Assembly (NCBI GenBank): GCA_016718605.1
Contig: JADKCY010000002.1
Coordinates: 1,116,001-1,180,000, forward strand
Direction: 5' to 3'
Length of the DNA stretch: 64,000 nucleotides
From: Lysobacterales bacterium
GTDB taxonomy: Bacteria > Pseudomonadota > Gammaproteobacteria > Xanthomonadales > Xanthomonadaceae
Position 1 is the stretch's first letter. The number at the start of each line of letters is the position of its first letter. The position numbers were made by a program, and so were the translations under genes. The notes under the pieces were generated by a model. The model saw nothing but the letters and a program-made list of their open reading frames with translations, made no database searches and was not told the DNA's origin. Of the stretch, positions 17,100-25,816 are shown in pieces.

Positions 17100-18236
17100 C
17101 TAGAGGCCGTTCGAGCTGAATTCGACGAACTCCCTCGTTGTTCGACTCGGAAATGCGTGCCGCAGCAATCGCCAAACCACTTGGGCGAATTGGCGCGGCA
17201 GGCTGCCAGTGTTGTAGTGCTGGCCGTAGGCAGCGCAGATGCGGCGAACGTGTTCGCCCAAGGCGGCATAGCGGTTGGCGGGTAGCTCGGGATACATGTG
17301 GTGTTCGATCTGGTGACTGAGATTGCCGGTCATCAGGTCGAGCAGGCGCCCGCCGCGCAGGTTGGACGATCCGTGCAACTGGCGCAGGTACCACTGTCCT
17401 CGGGTTTCGTCCTTCAGCACGGACTTGGAGAACGTCACGACATCCGAGGTGAAATGCCCACAGAAAATCACCACCCAGGTCCAGACATTGCGAATCACGT
17501 TGGCGAACACGGCACCGAGCAACACAGAGAGGAAGAATGGCCCTGCCAGCAGCGGCATCACGACGTAGTCGCGCAGTAGCTGACGACCCATTTTTCGCAC
17601 CGCTGGGCCAAGGGCACGGCGCAGGTCCGCACTGCTCATGCGGCCTTTGAACCAGCGTCCCAAGTGCAAGTTCTGCGCAGCGATTCCCCACTCGAACAGA
17701 ACCGCAAACACCACAGAGACCAATGGCTGCAACAGATAAAATGGCTTCCAGCGCTGCTCGGGAAAAATGCGCAGCAGGCCATAACCGAGATCTTCATCCA
17801 TGCCACGGATGTTGGTGTAGGTATGGTGGCGAAAGTTGTGGGTGACGCGCCAGTTCTCAGCGGTGCCAGCGATGTCCCACTCGTAGCGCTGACCCTCGAA
17901 ACGCGGGTCACGCATCCAGTCGTATTGGCCGTGGATGACGTTATGCGCGAGCTCCATGTTTTCGAGGATTTTCGAGAATGCCAGCAGAGCAACGCCGGCG
18001 ATCCAGCTTGGCCAGAACAGGCTCGGCCACCACAGTCCCGCGGCCAGCGCGCCCAGCACCAGCAGCAAGCGACCAAGCAATCCGCTGTAGCGCACAGCAG
18101 CGTATACGCGGCGGATGTAGCGTGCGTCATTCGCCCCCAAGGTGGGCAGCGTTTGGGCGCGCAACGCATCCAGTTCACGCGCGAAGGCATCCGTCTGCGC
18201 GGGGGTGAGAACGCGACTTTTCGGCGAATAGATCAT
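17100..18236 (-). CDS. Membrane fatty acid desaturase (DesB/DesA3-like)
   Basis: 378 residues. It inserts a double bond into acyl chains at a di-iron site in the inner membrane. The histidine boxes are all present: HNVIH (H98, H102), HNFRHH (H133, H137, H138) and HQIEHH (H308, H312, H313). Hydrophobic pairs flank them at about 55-90 and 165-190/225-255. Its ATG at 18236 directly follows the TGA of the ferredoxin reductase gene, so the electron donor is made in the same operon. This pair with a divergent TetR gene matches the Pseudomonas DesC-DesB/DesT arrangement for aerobic unsaturated fatty acid synthesis. Confidence 0.9.
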   Translation of the reverse strand: MIYSPKSRVLTPAQTDAFARELDALRAQTLPTLGANDARYIRRVYAAVRYSGLLGRLLLVLGALAAGLWWPSLFWPSWIAGVALLAFSKILENMELAHNVIHGQYDWMRDPRFEGQRYEWDIAGTAENWRVTHNFRHHTYTNIRGMDEDLGYGLLRIFPEQRWKPFYLLQPLVSVVFAVLFEWGIAAQNLHLGRWFKGRMSSADLRRALGPAVRKMGRQLLRDYVVMPLLAGPFFLSVLLGAVFANVIRNVWTWVVIFCGHFTSDVVTFSKSVLKDETRGQWYLRQLHGSSNLRGGRLLDLMTGNLSHQIEHHMYPELPANRYAALGEHVRRICAAYGQHYNTGSLPRQFAQVVWRLLRHAFPSRTTREFVEFSSNGL

Positions 18237-19337
18237 TCAAAGGTCCAGAACAAGGCCGTCGGCGGCGGCGTGCACGCACAGGCGGATGGAGGTTGCCGGT
18301 TCGGCGCTAAGCGAATCGCGCTGCAAATCGCGACTGGCACCGCTGATGCGATGGCAAGCGCAGGTGTTGCAAATGCCTTGTCGGCAGCCATGTGCCGGTT
18401 GCAGACCTTGCGATTCCAAGGCCGCCAGCAGCGGTTGATTGGTCGGCAAATCCAGTGTCACGCCCTGTCGGCGCAGTTCCACGCGTACGGTAGGACTGTC
18501 GCTGCAGGTCGATGCCAACGGCGAAAAACCTTCGGCATGAAAGGCGCGCGCCTGTGCTGACAGTTTCCGCGTCAGATCGATAAACCCTGACGGACCGCAG
18601 GCCAGCACGGTGCGCTCGGCAAGCTCAGGAGCAACCTGCGTCAGCACCTCGGCACTGATGCGCGGCGCAGGCTCGACCGGGTCACGCGTGAGAAACGTAT
18701 GCACGCAAAGAACGGAATGTTGCGCCTGCAATGCGGCCCATTGCTCGGCAAAGCACAAGGACTGACGTGACTGCGCCCAATAGCCAAGAGTGATCGCACC
18801 GCGCCAGTCGCGGGCCAGCGCGTCCAGCAAGAGACTGCGCAGCGGCGTGATGCCGCTGCCCGCCGCCAGCAGCAACAAGGGCGCGTGAACATTGTCGGGC
18901 AAACACAGTCCGCCATAGGGCGCGCTGATCTGCAGTACGTCGCCAGGTTGCAGGTGTTCGAACAGATGACGGCTGACTTTGCCACCGGCAACGTTGGCGA
19001 TGGTGATCTCAATGTGGCGCGGGTCGCTGGGCGGTGCCGACAGACTGTAAGCACGGGTATGGCGGACGCCGTCGATGTCCACGCTGATATCGATATGTTG
19101 CCCGGCGCGAGCCTTCGGCCAGCGCTGTGGCATTCGCAGGGCCAGCGTGACGGCGTCCTCCGACGCCGCGCGGCGCTCACAGACGCGCGCCAGCATGCAG
19201 CCGATGCGCCAGCGCGGATGCAGATGTGCGAGCCAGAAATCAGCGACGTCGGTGTTGATCCATTGCGACCGAGGACGCGGGATGGGCGCCGACGCTGTCC
19301 GTTCATTTCGGGGCATTGGGGTCTGGAGCATGGTCAT
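18237..19337 (-). CDS. Ferredoxin reductase with C-terminal 2Fe-2S domain, desaturase partner
   Basis: 366 residues from the ATG at 19337. Order of parts: an FAD-binding barrel with TRAYSLSAPP (about 100-110), an NAD(P)-binding domain with LLAAGSGITPLRSLL, and a plant-type [2Fe-2S] domain with C-RQGI-C-NT-C and a later LCVHAAAD cysteine. It would pass electrons from NAD(P)H to the desaturase encoded immediately downstream. The upstream in-frame residues to 19454 would read through the operator palindrome at 19360-19373, which argues for the 19337 start. Confidence 0.9.
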   Translation of the reverse strand: MTMLQTPMPRNERTASAPIPRPRSQWINTDVADFWLAHLHPRWRIGCMLARVCERRAASEDAVTLALRMPQRWPKARAGQHIDISVDIDGVRHTRAYSLSAPPSDPRHIEITIANVAGGKVSRHLFEHLQPGDVLQISAPYGGLCLPDNVHAPLLLLAAGSGITPLRSLLLDALARDWRGAITLGYWAQSRQSLCFAEQWAALQAQHSVLCVHTFLTRDPVEPAPRISAEVLTQVAPELAERTVLACGPSGFIDLTRKLSAQARAFHAEGFSPLASTCSDSPTVRVELRRQGVTLDLPTNQPLLAALESQGLQPAHGCRQGICNTCACHRISGASRDLQRDSLSAEPATSIRLCVHAAADGLVLDL

Positions 19338-19359
19338 GACGCGGCAATATACACATATC

Positions 19360-19373
19360 TGCACACGTGTGCA
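19360..19373. promoter_or_regulatory. 14-bp perfect palindrome, probable operator of the desaturase operon
   Basis: TGCACACGTGTGCA lies in the divergent region between the ferredoxin reductase start (19337) and the TetR-family regulator start (19433). A perfect dyad in this place is what a DesT/FabR-type repressor would bind. The ACACGTGT core resembles the FabR site as I remember it; this needs checking. Confidence 0.6.
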
Positions 19374-19432
19374 TAAATGCGTGCGGAAATTGCCAGCGCT
19401 ATCATGCGCAAGCCCTCTGGAACCACGAACAC

Positions 19433-20071
19433 GTGAATCCCTCCACGCATCCAAGCCTCGATCACAGCCCCGGCCGCAAGCCGAGCATCAACCGCGAGGA
19501 TCTGATCGCCGCCGCGCTACGCCTTCTGGGGCCGCATCGCAGTGTGTCCACGCTCAGTTTGCGTGAAGTGGCGCGCGAGGCGGATATCGCGCCAAACAGC
19601 TTTTATCGACACTTTCGCGATACGGACGAGTTGGCTGTTGCCTTGATTGAACTGGCCGGGCAATCGTTGCGTCAGATCATCGGCAATGCGCGCCATCGAG
19701 CCGATGACGGCGGCAGCATTGTGCGCAGTTCAATCGAAGTGTTTGTCGCTCAGTTGCGCGCCGATAGCACCCTCCTGCATATCCTGTTACGCGAAGGCAC
19801 GGCGGGCTCGGATGCCTTCAAGGCGGCGGTGGACAAACAGCTCACCTACTTCGAGGAAGAGTTGCACTCGGACCTGATTCGCCTTAATCAGGCGCAAGGA
19901 AGCCAGCTGCATGATTCCCGCATGGCTGCGCGGGCGGTCACTCGGCTCGTATTCGCCATGGGCGCGACCGCTATTGACGCGCCCGTCGAACGCGATGGCG
20001 AGCTGGTCGAGCAGCTCAGCACGATGGTGCGGATGATCCTGGCGGGCGCGCGAGCACTGCAGCGCCTATAG
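19433..20071 (+). CDS. TetR-family fatty acid regulator (FabR/DesT-like)
   Basis: About 212 residues from a GTG at 19433; a GTG at 19367 would start inside the operator palindrome and is less likely. The DNA-binding part (about 35-75) reads LSLREVAREADIAPNSFYRHFRDTDEL, nearly the FabR sequence. The next segment, LAGQSLRQIIGNARHRADDGGSIVRSSIEVF, continues that likeness. Family members sense the ratio of saturated to unsaturated acyl-CoA or acyl-ACP and repress unsaturated fatty acid genes. Here the target is almost surely the divergent reductase-desaturase operon. Confidence 0.88.
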   Translation: MNPSTHPSLDHSPGRKPSINREDLIAAALRLLGPHRSVSTLSLREVAREADIAPNSFYRHFRDTDELAVALIELAGQSLRQIIGNARHRADDGGSIVRSSIEVFVAQLRADSTLLHILLREGTAGSDAFKAAVDKQLTYFEEELHSDLIRLNQAQGSQLHDSRMAARAVTRLVFAMGATAIDAPVERDGELVEQLSTMVRMILAGARALQRL

Positions 20072-20107
20072 CCACTGCGCAACGCGCGGAGCGCGCTGTG
20101 AAGTCGA

Positions 20108-20121
20108 TTGATGTGTATCGA
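20108..20121. promoter_or_regulatory. FNR/ANR-type box upstream of di-heme peroxidase
   Basis: TTGAT, GTGT, ATCGA matches the FNR/ANR consensus (TTGAT-N4-ATCAA) at 9 of 10 fixed positions. It lies 118 nt upstream of the peroxidase start. Cytochrome c peroxidases are often under oxygen-limitation control in related bacteria, so the link is plausible but unproven. Confidence 0.4.
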
Positions 20122-20238
20122 ACGCGCACAAAGACGCCACGTGCTTCGCATATTGCGGATGCGACTGAGGTGATGCCCATCACGCAATATTAGGCATTAC
20201 TAAAGTAGACTGATCGCACATTCCGGACGGAGTACGCC

Positions 20239-21285
20239 ATGAACAATGTCCAAAAGCTGTCGTTTTTCCTCCTCGCTGCCTGCAGCCTCGCTGTACCTGT
20301 GGCGCAAGCGCAATGGCAGCCCTTGCCAGACAAGGCGCCCGAGCCCGCCGACAATCCGACCACGCCGGAAAAGGTTGAGCTCGGCCGGATGCTTTACATG
20401 GACCCACGTTTTTCCGCGACTGGTACGGTGTCCTGCAATTCCTGTCACAACGTCATGCTGGGCGGCGAAGACAATCGGCCGTTTTCGATGGGCGTGCACG
20501 GGCAGATGGGCGGCCGCAGCGCCCCGACCGTATGGAACTCAGCGTTTTATTCTGGCCAGTTCTGGGATGGCCGCGCCGCCAGTCTCGAAGCGCAAGCCAA
20601 GGGTCCCGTCGTCAATGCGGTCGAGATGGGCATGAAGGAACTGGATGTCGCGATGAATCGCGTCCGCCAGATCGAGGGCTATCAGACGGCGTTTGCCGAG
20701 GTGTTTGGCCCCGACGCGATGACCGTCGACAACGCGGCAAAGGCAGTGGCTGCCTATGAGCGGACACTGATCACGCCGAATGGCCCGTTTGATCGCTTCC
20801 TCAAGGGAGACACGAACGCACTCTCGGAAGCGCAACAACGCGGCATGGACCTGTTTGCGTCGGCCGGATGCATCGCCTGCCACTCCGGCCCCGCCTTCAG
20901 CGGCCCGATGCTGCCCGACGGGATGGCGTTTCTCAATAAATTCCCAACCTTCAGCGACAACCCCTACGTCGAAAAGTACGACTTCTTGAAGGATCTCGGT
21001 CGTTTCGAAGTCACCAAGAATGATTCCGACAAACACCTGTTCAAGGTGCCGACGCTGCGCAATATCGCGCTGACCGCGCCGTACTTCCACAATGGCGCTG
21101 TGCCGACGCTCGACGAGGCCGTGAAGGTCATGGCCAAGACGCAGCTGAACCGCGATCTCACTGCATCCGAGGCATCCGATCTGGTCGCTTTTCTCAACGC
21201 GCTGACGGGCGAGTTTCCGGACCAGCCGATGCCGCGCTTGCCCGCCACACCCGGCAAGACATTTGATTTCAGCAGCGCCAAGTAG
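20239..21285 (+). CDS. Di-heme cytochrome c peroxidase, periplasmic
   Basis: 348 residues. A signal peptide ends AQA|Q near residue 25. Two c-type heme sites are present, CNSCH (66-70) and CIACH (211-215), as in bacterial CcpA/MauG-type enzymes that reduce hydrogen peroxide with electrons from small cytochromes. The surrounding blocks APTVWNSAFYSGQFWDGRAASLEAQA and VPTLRNIALTAPYFHNGAVPTLDEAV are the family's conserved parts. Ribosome site GGACGGAG precedes the ATG. A strong terminator follows. A more GC-rich homologue begins at 62816. Confidence 0.92.
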   Translation: MNNVQKLSFFLLAACSLAVPVAQAQWQPLPDKAPEPADNPTTPEKVELGRMLYMDPRFSATGTVSCNSCHNVMLGGEDNRPFSMGVHGQMGGRSAPTVWNSAFYSGQFWDGRAASLEAQAKGPVVNAVEMGMKELDVAMNRVRQIEGYQTAFAEVFGPDAMTVDNAAKAVAAYERTLITPNGPFDRFLKGDTNALSEAQQRGMDLFASAGCIACHSGPAFSGPMLPDGMAFLNKFPTFSDNPYVEKYDFLKDLGRFEVTKNDSDKHLFKVPTLRNIALTAPYFHNGAVPTLDEAVKVMAKTQLNRDLTASEASDLVAFLNALTGEFPDQPMPRLPATPGKTFDFSSAK

Positions 21286-21310
21286 ACGTCCCTGCTGGAA
21301 ACCCCAAGCC

Positions 21311-21344
21311 GTCAGGGAAACTCCCCCCTCCTTGTTTCCCTGAC
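21311..21344. repeat. 10-bp stem inverted repeat downstream of peroxidase gene
   Basis: GTCAGGGAAA (21311-21320) and TTTCCCTGAC (21335-21344) form a perfect 10-bp stem with a 14-nt pyrimidine-rich loop, directly before the U-tailed terminator. It may stabilise the mRNA end or act with the terminator. Confidence 0.6.
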
Positions 21345-21351
21345 TGGTTCG

Positions 21352-21377
21352 GCCCCGCTTCGGCGGGGCTTTTTTTA
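21352..21377 (+). terminator. Rho-independent terminator of the peroxidase gene
   Basis: GCCCCGC, TTCG, GCGGGGC (21352-21369) is a 7-bp GC stem with a UUCG tetraloop, followed by eight T residues. Confidence 0.92.
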
Positions 21378-21571
21378 TTTTCGGAAAGCGCTCAACGCAA
21401 ATTGGTATGGTCCTTCCGCGCACCGTGCCAGCGCTTGGGTGCGCCTGAGCTCTGCCTGCAACCAGCATCAGGTAACATGCGCGAACCGAGCGACACGCGC
21501 ACTGGATCGCGTTCGCCGCTGCTAACCAATCGAATACCAGTTGCGCTCGGCGCGACGGCTGGAGGGCCGCC

Positions 21572-24274
21572 ATGAATCCTTTGCAAACCTTGCTCGATAC
21601 CGACCTCGACCCCACCGAGACGCAGGAGTGGATGGAGGCGCTGCAAGCCATCATCGGAAACGATGGCCCTGAACGCGCGCACTTTCTGCTTGACCGGATG
21701 GTCGAAGTGACCCGCCGCGCTGGTGCGTTTCTGCCCTTCCAGCCGACCACCGAGTACATCAACACCATTCCGCCACAGATGGAAGCCAAGAGTCCCGGTG
21801 ATGGCGCGCTGGAATGGCGAATTCGTTCGATCAATCGCTGGAATGCGATGGCGATGGTGGTACGTGCCAATCGCAAACCGGGGGAACTGGGCGGCCATAT
21901 CGCCAGCTTCGCTTCCTCGGCAACGCTGTATGACGTGGGCTTCAACCACTTTTGGCGAGCGCCCACCGACCAACATCCGGGCGACCTCATCGGTGTGCAA
22001 GGCCACAGTTCACCGGGCGTTTACGCACGCGCCTTTCTGGAAGGTCGCCTCACCGAAACGCAGATCGACAATTTCCGCATGGAAGTTGATGGCAAGGGCA
22101 TCAGTTCCTATCCACATCCTTGGCTGATGCCCGATTTCTGGCAGTTACCCACGGTCTCGATGGGTCTCGGCCCAATCACCGCCATTTATACCGCGCGCTT
22201 CTGGAAGTATCTGGAAGGGCGTGGATTGATGCCGAAGACGGATCGCAAAGTCTGGTGCTTTCTTGGTGACGGCGAAACCGACGAACCGGAAAGCCTCGGC
22301 GCTATTGCTCTGGCCGGCCGTGAAGGCCTCGACAACCTTATCTTCGTCGTCAATTGCAACCTGCAGCGCTTGGACGGCCCGGTGCGCGGCAACGGCAAGA
22401 TCATCCAGGAACTCGAAGGCAGCTTCCGAGGGGCAAATTGGAACGTCATCAAATTGATCTGGGGCAGCTACTGGGATCCGCTCTTGGCACGTGACACCAG
22501 CGGCAAATTGCGCCAGTTGATGATGGAAACCGTCGATGGCGAGTACCAGAACTACAAAGCCTTTGGTGGCGCTTACACGCGCGCAAACTTCTTTGGAAAA
22601 CACCCCGAGACTGCCGCACTGGTGGCCAATCTCTCCGACGACGACATCTGGCGTCTGAACCGCGGCGGCCACGACCCGCACAAGGTGCATGCCGCCTACG
22701 ACGCTGCGGTCAAAACACAGGGGATGCCGACCGTCATTCTCGCCAAAACTGTCAAAGGTTATGGCATGGGCAAGGCGGGCGAGTCGCTCAATCCGACCCA
22801 TCAAACGAAGAAACTCGATGACGAGGCCGTGCGGGCCTTCCGTGATCGCTTCAATATCCCAATCAGCGACGACAAACTGGCTGAGGTGCCGTTCTACCAT
22901 CCAGGTGAAGACTCTGCCGAAGTTCGCTATCTGCGCGAGCGCCGCGCCGCACTCGGTGGGCCATTGCCACAGCGGCGGCAAAAGGCCAGCGAGAGCCTTC
23001 AGGTGCCTGCGCTGAGTGCTTTCGACCGATTGTTGAAATCCAGCGGCGAGCGCGAAATCAGCACGACCATGGCCTTCGTGCAAGCCTTCAACATCATCTT
23101 GCGCGACAAAGACGTGGGACCGCGCTGCGTACCGATCGTGGCCGACGAAGCCCGCACCTTCGGCATGGAAGGACTATTCCGGCAGATCGGCATCTATGCA
23201 CCGCACGGTCAGAAGTACAAACCCGTCGACGCCGATCAGTTGATGTACTACCGCGAGGACACAGCGGGCCAAGTGCTGGAAGAAGGCATCACCGAAGCGG
23301 GTGCATTTTCCAGTTGGATGGCTGCCGCCACCAGTTACAGCACCAATAACCTGCAAATGCTGCCGTTCTATATCTACTATTCGATGTTCGGCTTCCAGCG
23401 CATCGGCGACTCGGCATGGCAGGCCGCCGACATGCGCTCGCGTGGTTTTCTGCTGGGTGGCACGGCAGGACGCACCACGCTGAACGGCGAGGGTCTGCAG
23501 CACGAAGATGGGCACAGCCACCTGCTGGCGGGCGCCATTCCAAACTGCCGCAGCTACGACCCGACCTTCGGCTACGAAGTTGCGGTGATCCTGCAGCACG
23601 GCATGCAGCGCATGTTGACCGAGCAACAGGACGAGTACTTCTACCTCACCCTGATGAACGAAAACTACACTCATCCGGATATGCCCGAGGGCGCCGAGCA
23701 GGGCATTATCAAGGGCATGTACCTGCTGCAGACTGCAGCCTCCAATGGTGGCAAAGCCAAAGGCAAATCCGCCACGCCACACGTGCAATTGCTTGGCTCC
23801 GGCACCATCCTTCGCGAGGTCATGGCAGCGGCAGAGTTGCTGGAAAAGGAATTTGGCGTCACTGCCGACATCTGGTCCTGTCCGAGCTTCAATGAACTGC
23901 GCAGGGATGGCTTTGATGCCGAACGCTGGAACCGTCTGCATCCGGAAGCCAAAACGCCACGCAAAGCCTTCGTCACACAGTGCCTTGAAGGCCGCTCTGG
24001 CCCGGTCATCGCTGCCACTGACTACGTGCGCGCCTATGCCGATCAGATCCGTGGCTTCATTCCCGGGCATTACACGGTCCTTGGCACCGACGGATTCGGG
24101 CGCTCCGATACGCGCGCCAATCTGCGCCGGTTCTTCGAGGTTGATCGTCATTACATCGCGCATGCCGCCATTGCCGCTCTGGCACAGCAGGGCGTCATGA
24201 ACGGCAAAGATGTCGCACGGGCGATCAAACAATTTGGTGTGGACCCGAACAAGGCAAATCCGATCGGGGTCTAA
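21572..24274 (+). CDS. aceE: Pyruvate dehydrogenase E1, homodimeric type
   Basis: 900 residues, full length for AceE. It decarboxylates pyruvate with thiamine diphosphate and passes the acetyl group to lipoyl E2. The start follows GGAGGG, and the N-terminus (DTDLDPTETQEWMEALQAII) aligns with other AceE proteins. The cofactor motif is GDGETDEPESLGA followed about 27 residues later by NCNLQRLDGPV. Further AceE blocks are PHPWLMPDFWQ, NRGGHDPHKVHAAY, ADEARTFGMEGLFRQIGIY and YIYYSMFGFQRIGD. No E2 or E3 gene is adjacent. A second, frameshifted aceE is at 54.4-57.1 kb. Confidence 0.96.
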   Translation: MNPLQTLLDTDLDPTETQEWMEALQAIIGNDGPERAHFLLDRMVEVTRRAGAFLPFQPTTEYINTIPPQMEAKSPGDGALEWRIRSINRWNAMAMVVRANRKPGELGGHIASFASSATLYDVGFNHFWRAPTDQHPGDLIGVQGHSSPGVYARAFLEGRLTETQIDNFRMEVDGKGISSYPHPWLMPDFWQLPTVSMGLGPITAIYTARFWKYLEGRGLMPKTDRKVWCFLGDGETDEPESLGAIALAGREGLDNLIFVVNCNLQRLDGPVRGNGKIIQELEGSFRGANWNVIKLIWGSYWDPLLARDTSGKLRQLMMETVDGEYQNYKAFGGAYTRANFFGKHPETAALVANLSDDDIWRLNRGGHDPHKVHAAYDAAVKTQGMPTVILAKTVKGYGMGKAGESLNPTHQTKKLDDEAVRAFRDRFNIPISDDKLAEVPFYHPGEDSAEVRYLRERRAALGGPLPQRRQKASESLQVPALSAFDRLLKSSGEREISTTMAFVQAFNIILRDKDVGPRCVPIVADEARTFGMEGLFRQIGIYAPHGQKYKPVDADQLMYYREDTAGQVLEEGITEAGAFSSWMAAATSYSTNNLQMLPFYIYYSMFGFQRIGDSAWQAADMRSRGFLLGGTAGRTTLNGEGLQHEDGHSHLLAGAIPNCRSYDPTFGYEVAVILQHGMQRMLTEQQDEYFYLTLMNENYTHPDMPEGAEQGIIKGMYLLQTAASNGGKAKGKSATPHVQLLGSGTILREVMAAAELLEKEFGVTADIWSCPSFNELRRDGFDAERWNRLHPEAKTPRKAFVTQCLEGRSGPVIAATDYVRAYADQIRGFIPGHYTVLGTDGFGRSDTRANLRRFFEVDRHYIAHAAIAALAQQGVMNGKDVARAIKQFGVDPNKANPIGV

Positions 24275-24693
24275 GCAGGCTGTTAAGAGTGCCATTTGAC
24301 ACTTTCTCAAGGTTGCGCGTCCGCCACAGGTCCGGACGCGCTCCTGTCGAGAGGATTGTTTTCGCGATCAATCGGGCGAGCGCAACAATTTCGCCACGCG
24401 CCAACGGGTGTTTTTGAACACGCGGTCAATCGAAAAGCTACCGGCTGCTGGACTCGGGCGTTAGTGGACGCCGAGCGCCACATTGCAGGCCTGCGGCACC
24501 TTGAAATTGTGAGCCAGTTTGCAGGTCTCGACATGGAACAGCTCGTGCTGAGCAAGTCACGATCCCATCGTCGAGTCCTTCCATGCTCACCTATGCCCTC
24601 GTACACGAGTTTTTAAAGCCATTGCGCTACTGGTCCGCAGCCATTTGGGATGGCGTGGCACTGCTCACGATGTCAGCCTGATCCGCCTGGCAA
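24275..24693. other. Intergenic region with hairpin and IS-end-like sequence
   Basis: No gene is seen here. Directly after the aceE stop the sequence GCAGGCTGTTAAGAG resembles the outer end of the IS5-type remnant at 61932 (CAGGCTGTTGAGA). A 9-bp perfect stem, GCGCGTCCG (24315-24323) with CGGACGCGC (24333-24341), has no T run and may mark the mRNA end. A CAGCCTG near 24675 is a short inverted match to the IS-like end. The region may be a decayed insertion. Confidence 0.35.
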
Positions 24694-25194
24694 TCAGGCA
24701 TAAAGCGCAATGGGCGTCGTACCTTCGGCAATCGGCGCGTGTTTCTCGTAGCGCATGCCCAACTTCTGCAGCACCCTGATGGATGCTTCGTTGTGGGGTG
24801 AAACAAAACCCACAATGCGAACCAATCCTTTCGTCGCACGCCCCCACGCAATCACGGCAGCGGCCGCTTCTGTCGCGTAACCCAGTCCACTGTACTCGGG
24901 AAAAAAGGCGTAGCCCACGTCTACTTCGCCGGTGAATTCCCGTTTCAGCAGACCACACATGCCGATGCAGGTGTGGGTAGTTGCTTCCTCTACCGCGAAC
25001 AGACTGAAGCCGTCCCGCGTATAGGCCGCCATCGGTCCCTTTAGCAGAAATGCTTCTGCTGCCGCAGGGTCGCGAACACCGCGATCGCCAATGTTGTCGA
25101 TGAAGGAAGGTTCGTTCAGCAACCGCAGAACCCAGTCTGCGTCCTGCTCCGTGAAGTGGCGCAGGTGCAAGCGAGTGGTATCAAGCACATGCAT
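24694..25194 (-). CDS. RimJ/RimL-like GNAT acetyltransferase
   Basis: 166 residues. The N-terminus TTRLHLRHFTEQDADWVLRLLNEP is the usual opening of RimJ/RimL-type acetyltransferases. The acetyl-CoA loop region is YAFFPEYSGLGYATEAAAAVIAWG, and the C-terminal SPHNEASIRVLQKLGMRYEK contains the N-x-x-S motif. These enzymes acetylate protein N-termini or small amines; the substrate here is unknown. It is followed on its upstream side by the DUF1579 gene, 16 nt away on the same strand. Confidence 0.85.
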   Translation of the reverse strand: MHVLDTTRLHLRHFTEQDADWVLRLLNEPSFIDNIGDRGVRDPAAAEAFLLKGPMAAYTRDGFSLFAVEEATTHTCIGMCGLLKREFTGEVDVGYAFFPEYSGLGYATEAAAAVIAWGRATKGLVRIVGFVSPHNEASIRVLQKLGMRYEKHAPIAEGTTPIALYA

Positions 25195-25210
25195 GGCGAC
25201 AACAACCCCA

Positions 25211-25681
25211 TCAGGAATCCGGAGAGCGATCGTAACGTGCGATTACAGCGAGTGCTTCATCGCCTTCTGGCGTAGCGTTGAACATGCGCATTTCCAAGCG
25301 ACCTGCCACGGGACTCTCGAACTCGATCGCCCAACCCCAAGCCAGCCCGGACTCAACCGCGTAACGGCCGGACAATCGCAGAATCCCCATTGCTGATGAT
25401 GCCGACGCAAGATTCATCACCGCACTGCTCTGATGCCAGCTGTCGACCCATGCGGCGGTGACCGCATCCGTTTCGGGGTGAACAGCGAGCAGCAATGACC
25501 CGAACCGCGTCAGTCCTTCCAACTGCCAGTCGTAATCGACGCGGTAGAGCTCGCCAGATCCCAACTGTTGAAAGACGAGCCGCGACTGCCCCGCGGGCAA
25601 TGGCGAATCTGCCGGGTCCAGAATGACCTGTTTGGTGCCGATCCATCCACCCAGCCACGCCGCCATGGAAGCTTGGTACAT
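25211..25681 (-). CDS. DUF1579-like protein
   Basis: About 156 residues from the ATG at 25681, which follows a GAGGA ribosome site by 8 nt. The start MYQASMAAWLGGWIGTKQV and the middle YDWQLEGLTRFGSLLLAVHPETDAVTAAWVDSWH resemble DUF1579 proteins, which are predicted small beta-barrels of unknown role. It lies 16 nt upstream of the GNAT gene and may share its transcript. Confidence 0.6.
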   Translation of the reverse strand: MYQASMAAWLGGWIGTKQVILDPADSPLPAGQSRLVFQQLGSGELYRVDYDWQLEGLTRFGSLLLAVHPETDAVTAAWVDSWHQSSAVMNLASASSAMGILRLSGRYAVESGLAWGWAIEFESPVAGRLEMRMFNATPEGDEALAVIARYDRSPDS

Positions 25682-25816
25682 ACCCAAAATCCTCAGGTGC
25701 CAACACGACAAGACAACAACCACCTACTCCCGCAGGCCACCAGCAAGGCCGCATCGCCCTGAAGCTGCTAGCATTTCGAGGTTGCTGCAAAACACATACC
25801 TGATTGGAAAGCCTGA

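Noticed and set aside
19367..19432. Upstream GTG start for the TetR regulator
   Set aside because: The codon lies inside the perfect palindrome that is the likely operator, and the extra residues are not conserved-looking.
22145..24310. Long minus-strand frames of 312 and 378 codons
   Set aside because: Antisense to the intact aceE gene, whose motifs are continuous in the plus frame.
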